Shown one piece after another: positions 11,399-23,100 of a DNA stretch of 64,000 nt. This DNA comes from Chamaea fasciata. Lineage: Eukaryota; Chordata; Aves; Passeriformes; Sylviidae. The DNA lies in assembly GCA_029207755.1 (NCBI GenBank), contig JARCOQ010000002.1, forward strand, positions 9,005,156 to 9,069,155, in the 5' to 3' direction. Below the pieces are notes generated by a model. That model saw only the letters and a list, made by a program, of their open reading frames with translations. It had not been told where the DNA came from and searched no databases. Position numbers and translations under genes: made by a program. How positions within the stretch are numbered: position 1 is the stretch's first letter; the number at the start of each line of letters is the position of its first letter.

Positions 11399-14300
11399 CA
11401 TATACACACTCCTACCCTCCCACCCACAAATAAAACCCCCTCAGATTAATCTTTATTTAGAAACACTCTTCCTAAGGTCACTTTTTTGGAAAACATCCTC
11501 CCTGATTTGTGGAAATATTAGTATCTAGGCTTATTCTGAAGTGAATATCTGGAGTCAACTGGAAATGAACTCAGCCAGTGCTTTACCCACCTATTTAAAA
11601 TTTCATTGTTCATTAAAACTACTGTGAGAAATCTGAAGAAGAAATTTTTGAGCACAAAGAATAAGCATTGCAAGGTAAGAGAAGACAAACTGATGAGTTT
11701 AAACCATGTAGGAATTTTTTTATATGTAGACATAATGCACTGTCAAAATTTGAAACTTCCCAGAAGGGGACTGATGTACAAAACTATTGCCTACTTTCCA
11801 AATATATCCACTCCTAAAGGAGCCCTGCCTGGAGCCCTACACATCTGAGCTTGTTTATTAATGCAATCTTTGTATGACAAATTAGGTCAGCTGCATAAAT
11901 TATTGAACAACCTTGGATTAGCTGAAATGATAGGAGTTTGCAATAAGCAGATGAAAGTTGCTTTTTTTCCAAGGTGTTAAAGTTTATTGTACCTTTCCTG
12001 GTAGGTGGCTAACATTTGTATTCACCTCACAGAACTTGTATGATGACATGTATAAAATATCCTGGATTTCCATCTGAAACCCACTAAACTGTCCAACAGT
12101 TTATCATCGTTACAGCTGAAATAATTCCTGTAGATATATGCCTTGCCTATTCTGTGGTTGCTGTACAGCAAGAGAAACTGTAGTGCCCCTATTATTAAAT
12201 AGCTATCACAATTCTTTTTAGCTTAAAAAACCCCAAAACATCAATTCAGTGATCTGCAGCAAGCACCTATGTACATTTTATAACATTCATACCGCAAAAA
12301 ACATACACACAACAAATAAAAACAGATTATTAAGACCGTGTGTGATTGCTTAAATGCTTGGGACTTCCCACAGGCATTTGCTTTTTTAAAAAAGAAAAAA
12401 TTCTTTTTCAGTTCCTTGAATATCAATACTGACAGTCATAGTTTTAAATTGCAGCTTTCTCTTTCAATACCCCTCTCAGAAAAAGGGCACAGGCACACAG
12501 ATACCAAGATCTTAAAACTTGTTTAACAGATAACTGACCTCTAACTAGCTCCAAAGCAGCTCCTCTTCTCTTCTCCGGAAGACAAAATAATTGCAGTAAC
12601 ACTGGAATGGCACATTGACACCTTTTTGTTGCAATGTCTAATAGTACAAGTTTTTGATTGGTAGCACCTTGAAGAAGAAGCAAAAGGAACTTAAGAGCTT
12701 TGTAACTCACCTCCAACAGAGACTAGAGGCAGAGGATTAGAGAAATTGTGAAAACAAAACTAGAAATATCCTCCAACCACTACAAGAACAAATTCACCTT
12801 GGCTGCCAGAGCACAATTAAAAGAAAGAAAACTTTAGCAAAAATTAAATTCAACACAAGCATAAATGCAAGGATGAGCACCAAGTGTGTCTGCTTACTTG
12901 ATTGGGCTGACCCATTTTGGCCAGGGTTCTTCATGTCACCAACACAACAGGATTCACAATCATTTTTGTCAAAGAGCAAACCCACAAAGAACTCCAAAAC
13001 CCAAACCTAAACAGAAGAAATCAGTTAAGAGATGTTTGCATGCAGGTGTTTTGACAGCAGGTTCTCATCAGTAACAAGTAGTGGATTCAGTGTTCTGAGG
13101 GGTCCTCTTAGAACTGATCTCACTGGGTAGGGGAACACTCAAAGCTCAAAGGGTAAGCACTGCAGATATGTGTGAAAAGGAGGCATAGAAAACCCATGAA
13201 AGCAAAACTAAGAAGAGATCTTTCCATGTTTACATCTGGCCACTGAATTAAACAATTCCCTCCTTCCCCAGGAATGAACACTCAGAACCAACTTAAGCAT
13301 TTGTGTGATGAATAATGAGTGCAGTTTCCTTTATATCTATTTCAAGCAGGCTGTGACAACTGTTCAAACCACTACCCAGTGGACCTCTGTTGGGAAGCTA
13401 TTCTTAACAACTCGGAAGGTTCGATAGTTCCACAGCTGATTTCTCAATGTATACCACTATGTGAACCAAGAGAGCAGAATACCAAATACAGGCTCATAAC
13501 TTAATCTCCAATAGTCCTTCTTGATCTCCAACTCCCCTGTAAGTGTACATGTGGCTCTGTGACCACAGAACAACACTGGCACACACAAAGTATCAATGTG
13601 ATGTTCTCTGGCGTTCCAGGGCTGACATTCAGGGACATTGGGCCAAGTTTGACCAGATTTTCTTTGTACATTGGTAAATCTATGCAAAACAATGTTCTCC
13701 CATGTTGCTCTTTCTCACTGAAGAGCCTGGAGCTCATGAAAAATCATCTCATGAAAAATTCACTAATGAAAACTGCAGTTTCCAAGAGGCATTCGGGAAA
13801 AATAGTCCAGGCAAATCTGTATGATGTGTTTCTATACAAGAACAAATACTTCGAACAAGGCAGTCAAAGTAAAACAAGATTTTCTATATTTTAAAAAGCT
13901 AAGTAGCAGATCCACTACTTAGAGTAAATTCAAGAGAATGAGATCAGCAGAAATAGGTTCTCTTGGAGGTAGAACCTCACTCAACCATTTCTAATACCAT
14001 TCCCATCAGGAATATGCTTTCAGTTACACATGCATTGCATACAGCAACTTTAAAAGAAAATAACCATGGTAGAATTTGTGTTACCACAGAACAGAAAGTT
14101 TGGCTCCCTGGAAAATATATACAGCTTCACTGTTTTTATCCTAACATTTCTGTTTTTCAGGAATCTCTAATCCCTGAGCCATGTACCCCAAAACTCAGAA
14201 AAAGAACTTCTATTCTGAGCCAATAGCTGAGACTACACTGATTTCAATTGTTAAATCGATGCTCCTACTGCCCAAAGAGAAAGTGCATTAAAATGTCTGA

Positions 14301-15061
14301 AATTACAAATCACAACCTCATTTTGTGAGGTAAAGCTGCATTCCACTTCTTTTGAGGTGCTTTGAATGTAAAGACATTAATTAATATCTTTCATTTTTGT
14401 TTCTGTTATACAATAGCTTTTTACAGATGTTTTACATCTATTTTTAACTGATATGCCCATCTACCTTTCAAATTCATATGAGAAAAAAAAATATACCCTC
14501 AGCTATACAGGTGGTCTTTTTAAGAGTAGTTGTATGTTTTTTAACTTTGCCTTGTTTCTTTTTATTTTTAGTTTGAACGGTTTTCAGTGTTTTCTATTAA
14601 TAATGTCAATAGGAAAAGAAACTATTTCTATTCAGAACTAACTCATTTCTTCATCTTGGATAATATTTTAATCTAGATTATCGTGTGCATTTTATGATGT
14701 TTTGGCGTTGTTCTCTACACCTTCTCCTATCGCCTTCAAAACAAACAAATGAAGAAACAAAACACTAAACATTAAACCAGAGTTTGCCACAGGTATGCAA
14801 GAAATAGACCCCTTCATCTTTCCCCTATATATAAAGTTCAGAAAGCATGCTCTTCCATTCCAGAGCTCAAAGCAGACTAGTTCACAATAGCAAATCTCTT
14901 CAAGATCCAAACATTTTGTTTTTCCTTTGGTCACCTTAGTAAAACCCACATATCATCAATCCTTTTTTTGACCAAGATGGCAAGACGAGTTAAAGAATGG
15001 AAGACTGCACTGAGGTTTTAAATTTATATCAGAACGAAGCATTAATCAAAAGTTTCCTCAT
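11399..15061. other. Non-coding DNA with one low-stop stretch
   Basis: No recognised gene or transposon. The patch at 13319-13894 has few stops in one plus frame and is discussed as a finding. Open frames also exist at 13963-14226 (87 codons) and on the minus strand at 14692-14949 (85 codons); none resembles a known protein. Confidence 0.5.
13733..13777 (+). repeat. Three-copy 15-bp minisatellite
   Basis: Three adjacent 15-bp units start at 13733, 13748 and 13763, each beginning CTCATGAAAA or CTAATGAAAA. The period keeps the reading frame, and a 111-codon frame reads LMKNH, LMKNS, LMKTA across them. No function is inferred. Confidence 0.85.
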
Positions 15062-15210
15062 TTTGGTTTTTTGGGTTTTTTTGTGTGTGTGTGGGTTTTG
15101 TTTTTTTTTTTTTGTTTTTTGTTTTTTTTTTTTTTTTTTTTTTTTTTGTTTTTGTTTTTTTTTTTTTTTTGGGTTTTTTTTTTTTTGTTTTTTTGTTTTT
15201 TTTTTTTTGG
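15062..15210. repeat. T-rich low-complexity tract with G interruptions
   Basis: About 150 bases of T runs are broken by single G, GGG or GTGT. The 81-codon Phe/Cys-rich frame across it has no biological meaning. Length in an assembly of such a tract is often unreliable. Confidence 0.9.
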
Positions 15211-15455
15211 TAAAGTCATTTAATTATATGGTTTTGAAATAATGCAAAAGCCCCCGTGTTTGATATCAATTAATTCAATTTGTCATTCATTCAAGCCAAC
15301 AAATGGAATTATATTAACTCCTTCACCAATATAAAGCACAGATTTTAAAATATAACTAGACTTAAATAGATATATCACCATTTGGGAGTCTTTGGGGAGT
15401 TTTTGTTTCATAAAATAAGAATCTGATGCCATCCTCAAAGTGAAACTGTCTTTTC

Positions 15456-15458
<3 letters not shown>

Positions 15459-15496
<38 letters not shown>
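15459..15496 (+). repeat. Poly-A run of 38
   Basis: Thirty-eight consecutive A directly abut a CR1 terminus at 15497. CR1 elements end in short octamer repeats, not poly-A, so this run is more likely a separate homopolymer expansion or a target site than a retroposon tail. Confidence 0.9.
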
Positions 15497-15498
<2 letters not shown>

Positions 15499-15562
15499 TT
15501 GTACTTGATCTTAAAGGTCTTTTTCAACATTAACGATTCTATGATTCTGTGGTTCTATGATT
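15497..15562 (+). mobile_element. CR1 LINE 3' terminus, very short
   Basis: Only the last 66 bases of a CR1 element remain. It begins GGTTGTACTTGATCTTAAAG, then GGTCTTTTTCAAC, and ends in octamer repeats GATTCTAT, GATTCTGT and GTTCTATG. The octamer end is the diagnostic CR1 terminus and fixes the orientation as plus. It carries no coding sequence. Confidence 0.92.
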
Positions 15563-18500
15563 AACATAAGCCAATGCTATTTATATGAGCTAATTACCAA
15601 GTCTGACCTTCAGACTTCTACTTGGCTGCAGTATTCACTACACGACACTGTCTGTACACGTAAGGGAAGCAGAAGATACAGGCAGCTTTATACATGTTCT
15701 TATCAGTGTGTAACTAGTCAGGAACACCAGGAGGGGCTGGAAATTTTACTGGAGCTAAACAGAGCTGAGGGAAAGGGCCTGATTCTTTTAGACAGTCTCA
15801 CTGGGCTTGGAAAACGCTGCTATACGTCTATTGCAAAACTAAGAATGAAACCTCCAGAAGTTCTGGCACAACAAACTGATCAACATGGACATCAATAATG
15901 CACAACCCTCCCAGGGTCCATGGGGCTTTGAGTGAGCAGAAGCCTTGACTGCACCAATTGGGAAGGAAGATTCTGTCTACACCATGCACCCATAATTATG
16001 GTTTGAGGTTAAGGATGACTTGCCTTCTAATGTTTCCTTCCCAGCAAATCTGAAATGTATACAATATCTGGCATGCCCTGTAGCAAAGTAAAGCTAAATC
16101 AGTGGCTAAAGTAGGGCAAAACATTACAGTATTATTTAGTGTATTTCAGTACTAACTGCTTTGGTTTTTCTGTGACATAACTTATTATAAAATATATAAT
16201 AGTTGAGCACAAAATAAAGAACCACAGAGAGAGGGAAGGGAAAGAAAAAAAAAAAAAAGGAAAACCACAAACAAACACCAAAACCAAAAATCCTCATCAG
16301 TAAACCTTTCACTAAGAAGAACTTGATGAAAACCTGGAAGTTCCTGCTGTCCTTACAGCTCCTCTACCTGCCCATTCCCCATCCCGCTGACTGATAGCGC
16401 TTCCAGCAGTTCATTAGCATAACACGGAGTTAATCCGTGCTGCTTCAGAAGGAAAATGCCACCTAATGAATCCGCAGTGCCCCTTTTCTGTGCACCAGGT
16501 GCTTTTGCTGCTGGTGTACCAGCCTGGAACAGATCAAGACTACCTGTTTAATTTGGTGGAGTCCGATATGCCCCAAGCTGTGCGGTGTTAGGAATGATGA
16601 ATTCAGGCGCAGTAACGAACCATGTACTCTCCTTATTTGAAGACATTGTGATGCCAAGTTAGACTCTAAGACTGGTCATATGTGAATGGCACTCCAAGTA
16701 GTTCCACTTTGAAATCTGTTACTACAGAAAACAAATAAACTTGAAAATCTGCTTCTAGATGAGCTCAGATGATTATCCTTGTGTCTCATTGTGTATGGTT
16801 ATGGTGTGGGCATTCACATTGCTGGCAGATTTATTTTTGAACCAGTATCACAGCCTGACACTTTATAGAGCAAGGCTCACAAGTATATCTCAGTTAAAGC
16901 ACACCAGATTTTCAGAAAAAATCAGTTTCAATTACAGCAGGTGAAAAAAAAAAAAAAAGAGAAATAGAAAACCACCTTGTAAAATCCCTAAGGAACTTCA
17001 TATATTTTTCTGAATTTTTGCTGATTTTAATGTCGAGATTTCTCTAAACTTTTCAGCCTTCCTCAAATCCAGGGACTTATCTCCTGCTGGAACAATGGGT
17101 ACAAAGGACTAATGGAGCATATGGTTCCCTGTGTGTAATGCTGGGCACACCTGGAGGGTGGGGAAGGATGACTACACACCAAAAAAGGCACATACATGCC
17201 TTGCATCCTCAGAGGGCCTGGCCAAATTCTTCACTGATGCAAAGCAAATGAGCTGTAGGGAAGTCTGCAGCAAATTTATGTCACTGATTATGGTGTTCTT
17301 AAAAAAAAAAATTGAAAGTCAGGGTAGCAAGACCTCCTTCTAGGTTGCTACTTCCAAGTGAGGTCTATATTTAAAAGGTTTAGTTCATGGCTTTGAAAGC
17401 TTAAAAAAATCTCTTAAAATAAAAATGTTAGGGTCAGAAACAGCTATTTTTCACAGCATTAAACTACTTCACTAAAACTTTGGGGGAACAGAGTGAGAAG
17501 CCATATTTTAGCATTCTTTTAAACAGCAATCCTCTTCTATTTTCACTGTGACTTAAACATAGCACCTCTTCTAAATTGGGAGGCAGAGAAACATCTCTGT
17601 AACTGTATGGTTATAACTAGTACACAATAGTATTATAGCATTGTGTTATTGTTTATCTCGAGCAGTTTAAGGAACAAATTCATTATTAAACTAGCTTTAT
17701 TGTGATCATTCTGTTTCCTCAACATAAATATGCACTGCTTAAAATTCAAGGTAACATTTCAATTCCCTTTTTGGGAGGCTTCAGAGATCTATTTTAAATG
17801 TCATTGAGACAGTCACACTGTTTTGTAGGTTCTCAGTATTTTGTTCCTTTTAGTCTTTCTCATTTCCTATTCCTTCTGTAGAAGGCTACATACTGATTTG
17901 TTTCTTTCACCTTATTGTGGAGCCTTCTCTCTTCCCTTCTGGGATCTCTCTCAATAGAGAAACCAGCATGATTAGGAATTTCTGCTGAATTTTCTTCCAC
18001 TCTCATTTTCTATTTAACATAACAAGGCATAACTTTGGCAGAAAACAAGTAACTGAGCCCCAGATTAAGAGTTAGTACTGCAATAGTTCATGAAACAATT
18101 ACATCTGTTGCTATAAATGCAAAATATTTTCATGCTTGAGAGAGGAATTTTTCTCTGAAGTAAATGTTATTATAGTTTAAATTAAATTTGAAAAACAATA
18201 AAACCAAATCTGAATAATAGTTAGCAAATGTGTAATAAAACCTCATGATGGGGCTCTAGATACCTCACATTCTTGTGAATGACAGATGGCTACACTAGGT
18301 TAAAAAAAAAAAAAAAAAGAAAGTGGATGAAAACTTTCCACAAAGATAGATGACATCAGGAAAAAAGCTGATATTAGATATCTCCTAGAGAAAATTTACT
18401 TAAAGAAGGACATCTTAATGATACCCCAACAACAAAAAAAAAAAAAGACACAGTACACCATGAGAAGGAACTCACTTCTTATGTAGTAGTAGAACCAGTT

Positions 18501-19809
18501 GAAGAAAATAAAGATGTCTCTCACATATAAGTTGAAAAGAAGTTGTGTACAAATCAGTACATGGCTAATCAGGGAAAAGTTAAGGTCAAAAAATTTCAAA
18601 TCCCTGGACCTGATTCTCTTGGCACTCCGCCAGAGTTTCAGACCACAAAAAAGAAGCTCCCATTCTGTATTGCTTTAATGGTAAACAGAGTGTTCCAGAC
18701 AACTAGAAAACTTGGCAGCCTGTCATAAACCACAGACAAATTCAACATAGGAGGAGTAAAGATATAAAAAATTAACACATTTTAAAGGAGTGATATTATA
18801 ATTAATGCCAATCAGCATGAGCAAGTGGAATGTAGGTCTTAGGAAAGGAAAATGGGGTAATGTTTTGGTGAGATTACAAGATTTGTTAGTTTTTTGTTTT
18901 GTGGGTTTGGTTTTTTTTGTTTTGTTTATGGAATATTGAAGCAATGCTGTTTGATTCTGAGACATTTAACTTGTCACTTCTATCTTTAGAAGTATAACAG
19001 AATATTGGAACTCTATTTCACAAGTTAGGTAGATTAAAAACAGGTAAACATAGAGGTTTCATACATAACTGACAGAAAGAATGGATAATCCGTGGGTTTA
19101 TACAGCCCTTCCCTAAATATTTTTTGCAAATAACTTGGGGCTGGGAGATGTCTAAATAAAAACATTTCTCAAATGATATAAAACTTGAGAGGAATCTGGA
19201 AAGTTATATTGTAATTACTGAAAACTTTTAACATTCTTACCTTGATAAATCTCCTTTAAAAGCCCAATTGTAGTCTTCCTGTTTTTTCTGTATCAGTTAC
19301 AAGGGAAAAAGAACCCAAACCCAATATTACTGACTTTCTTTTCAATTTCCCAAGATGAAGACTTCTTGTGTATTTGATCATATCTCATGTGAGCCTTCTC
19401 TTCAACTTTAACATTTCTTTTTATTTTATAAAGTTTTTTCATAAAAACAAAAGTTAGAGGTACCTGAAAAGTTTGCAAAATCAATTTGCTTATATCAAAA
19501 CAAACAAACAAAAAAAGGAAAAATAAATAATGGTGGTTTTAATGAAGATTTTAAGGAGTGGAATTGAAGGGGTTTTTCTGAATGTCCACATTAATGTGAA
19601 AATTCTTGAATGTGTCAATTAGACATGCGCAGAATGCCTCTGGTCTGTCTTCCATAGGTGGCCACATGAAGACTTCAAAGATTAGGTTCTTAAAATGTTT
19701 TTTAGAGGAGGAAAAAAACCTCAAAAAACTTATTCTGAAAAAAGTGGAAAGGCAAAAGAAGAGGGCTATTCAACATTTAGACCTCACATGAGCCTCCTCA
19801 TGCTTGTGG
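15563..19809. other. AT-rich non-coding DNA, no gene seen
   Basis: A 113-codon frame at 15557-15898 starts within the CR1 tail and has no recognisable domain. A slightly GC-richer part at 16330-16660 includes a small hairpin (CACGGA and TCCGTG arms near 16424-16440). Poly-A runs lie near 16244, 16946, 17299, 18302 and 18432. Confidence 0.5.
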
Positions 19810-20117
19810 GGTGGTTCCTGGGGAGACTGAGCTGTGCTCATGGTGCAAGGTGGGAGCAGGAGACACAAGGGGCAGATACTGAAACACGAGGGGTTCAAAC
19901 AAGAGAAGGAGAAGCTTTTCCTCCGAGCAGGATGGGTGGGCAATGGCCCAGGCTGCTCCGAGAGACTGTGGAATCTCAGTGCTCAGAGGTTTAAAACACA
20001 GCCAGAAAAGGTCCTGAACAACCTGGTCTGACTTTGCAGCTCTCCTCGTTTGGAGCAAGAATTTGGTCTCGAGATCTCTCAAGGTCTGTTCCAACCTGAG
20101 TTGCTCTCTGATGCAAC
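19810..20117 (+). mobile_element. CR1 LINE fragment, 3' end, sense strand, diverged
   Basis: CR1 3' landmarks occur in order: a CTGAAACACGAGGGGTTC segment (19879-19896), a GGCCCAGGCTGCTCCGAGAGACTGTGGAATCTC segment (19943-19978), GGTCCTGAACAACCTGGTCTGA (20010-20031) and AGGTCTGTTCCAACCTGAG (20082-20101). The terminal octamers are barely recognisable. The left border is approximate. The 147-codon frame on the minus strand, the longest in the window, lies antisense to this element and is not a gene. Confidence 0.85.
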
Positions 20118-20138
20118 AAATATATGACAAGAAACTTA

Positions 20139-20179
20139 GAAACAAACAAAACAAACTAAACAAACAAACCAAACAAAAC
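20139..20179. repeat. AAAC microsatellite, imperfect
   Basis: AAACAAAC and AAACAAAAC units follow the end of the CR1 fragment by about 20 bases. Confidence 0.85.
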
Positions 20180-23100
20180 TTCAATATTCTATTTATGGGT
20201 GTTCTGTGGAAAGCAAGAGCACAATCAGAAGGAATGTGCATTTATGTTTGGACAACAGTGAAAATTATCAAGTCAGGAAGCAGAATATTCTGCTTGCATA
20301 ACCTAGCAGTCTTAAAATTGCCATAGTTCACTGATAATCAAGAAATTGATTTTTAGTTCTGTGGGAACAGACGAGCATTGAGAACAGTCTGTCTCAAAAG
20401 CAGAACACCAAGAGAGCCCTTCCCCCGACGCTCTCTGTGAAGTGAATTTTAAGGAAGAGGGAGAATACCAGACGATCAAAAAATGTGGTTTTTTTTTTTA
20501 CATAAACTTTTCATTTTGACATACATGCATATTTAATATAATACAGAAATCTGCCTGTGATGCTTATTTTTAAAATGTCATTGAAGCTGACGTGAGGCTT
20601 ATTTTGTCCTCTTTTCCACAGAGAAATTCTCGCTAGGATGAAGAAGATTCTCACTGAACAAATGTGGACGATGCCTCAGAGAGCTGTGCAAGCTCTGCAG
20701 CAGCTGCAGTGGGAGGCAGGCACTCAAAGCAAGGTGCCCCATGCCAGCAAGTGGAGCAGAAAACAGCAAACATCCAGTAACCCACAGCAGAAACACCACA
20801 ACTGCAACTAAAACACACAATTCCCTTTTCCCTCAGGTTTCAGTGGAACTGGTGGGATGAGCACTAGTGTAAATAGTGGACTGGCAGACTGTATGATTCC
20901 AACCCTCCTGGTGTTACAGATCCAGCCTATAAACACACACCACGCTCATGCTGTTCTGCTCCTGGAGTGTGACAACTGTGATGAGCCAGGGGCTGCACAG
21001 CCAGAAGTGCACCAGGGACGTGTCACTGCTCTTTGCAGAGGCACCTCTGAGTGCAGCTTACATGTGTCACTAGGAGGACAAAAGTGTAATGTATTGGTCT
21101 AACACAGGCTCCTCTGGAACTGAGAATGTTAAACACTATTGTTTTCCTAGACTTTTTCGGGTAGCATTTAATTTCCCTTGTTTTCTAAGGCCCGCCTGTG
21201 TTCTTCTGAGAACTTTGAAATTGTATCCCTGACCCTATTTTCGTTCAAAGGAAATTTAGTGCAAAACAATTCTCAAAGTGTTCTGGTAATCCATTTATAA
21301 AACACAATTCCTATAGAATTTTTCTCTACCTTGGCCTTCTGTTACCATCTTTCCCTCCCACCTTACTTACATATGAATCAAAACAGGTTCTCTTGAGGAA
21401 AATAAAATCAGGATGAAGACTGATTACTTGTTATCAAAGTTACATAGAGGAAAGCAAGTTACTGATTTAGGATTTATCACCAAGAAAAATAACCTGTTTA
21501 TCACCGGTCCAAATTACCCATTGCCCTGAGAATCTAACAGTAGAACAAATGGAGCAACCAGATAAGAAACCCTGGAATCCCAGTGCTGGTAGATTGCAGG
21601 AAATAAAACAAAATTTTAAATAATTAATGTCTGATGTAGAGAGCAACAAATAAGTGCAAAAGAGCAGCCAAGCAGATGTCCCGAGTGACTCCAAGACTGA
21701 TATCAATGCGATTGTCACACAACTCCAATCAGGTGTATTTTTAGCTTTTCTATGCCTAAATAATGCCAAATAGAAGAAATAACTCTTCAGAAGAGTGACC
21801 AGTTTTCAGATAAGTGGCAGACATTTCTGAATTTGTATTATTCTCCAAATCCTTGTTCTCAACCAAAATAAGTTCTCATTTATATCAAAATAAAAGGAAT
21901 ATATATATCAACCACCTAACCCCCCAAAAATGGTGGTGGGATGTGACACACACATGAGAGTCTGCTAAAAAACAAAAGCTTCTTTAAAAGTCAGGTTTTA
22001 ATTGTTCTAGATATAAATTTTGTCTTATAATCATCTAAGTCTGGAATAAAATACTCTTGAAATATTTTTGTTAACATTTTTGTCCCGTGCAATAAATAAA
22101 AAGAAAGCAGATGACCTAGAAGTCAGCAGTGTTCTGCTCCCTCTTTACACTCATTACTTTATCACTTCAATCACATTGCTTTTAGTTTCTTACTAACCAT
22201 AGAAGAAGCAGAAGTTAAAACATCAACATCATTCATTAATAATGGACAAAAACTCTGTAAGATGGTTGGACACCTTACAGCTTCATTGTTTTGGTTTGGA
22301 TTTTTTTGGGGGGTGGAGCTGTTTAAGGGCGTTTTTTTTTATTTTTTCCTTGTTAAGTCTAAAAGTAGAAGTCACCAAGAAACCTTATCAAGGAGAACAT
22401 TTCAGCCACATGTGAAATATGCAGCAGTGCTGGTAGAGCAAGGCTCCATTTCAAGTAATTATCAATTAGAAATCAAAGAGAATTAATGTCAGGATTTTAT
22501 TTGTATTGGGTAACTTCCGTAAAGGTGTTTAGATCACATTATAAGTTTTAATTTCTAGGGCAAAATTTCAGCCCATTTGTACAATATTTATATGTAAAAA
22601 AAACCCCACAAACAACAAACAAAATCCCTACACCTATGTAAATGAAACATAAAGGGAAACCTGTTCCTATTTTGGCTCCCAACCTTTTTGATTCCTCTCC
22701 ACCTCCTACAGTGCTCAGTACAAAATGCTTTGAAAGAAGACCTATGAGGCTCTTAAATCACTCCATCCTCTGATAGATTCACCAAACCTATTTAGTCAGT
22801 CAAGGTGGTTATTACAATCCTTCCGTGCCCTACTGGTGCGCCTACTGCAACAAAAGGGGTTTTGCAGCCCTGCAGATACAGAAGTCTTAAATGGGATTAC
22901 TCATTTCTGCCACACAAACTCTTCTTCCAATTAATCTTCTCGGATTTCTTTTTTTTTCTTTTTTTCTTGTTCTGGCGTTTTGCTACCTGCAACCACCTGT
23001 TTGATCATTTAAGTAGCCAACAGTTTTTAATGTCTTGAAAATATTATTACTTTCAAGTACAGATCAACAGTCAAATTCAACCAGCATACTTATTTATCTT

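Noticed and set aside
11151..11427. Three overlapping Phe/Cys/Val-rich minus frames
   Set aside because: They are translations of an A/C low-complexity tract.
19798..20241. 147-codon minus-strand open frame, longest in the window
   Set aside because: It lies antisense to a CR1 fragment and its tail is composition-driven; no domain is visible.
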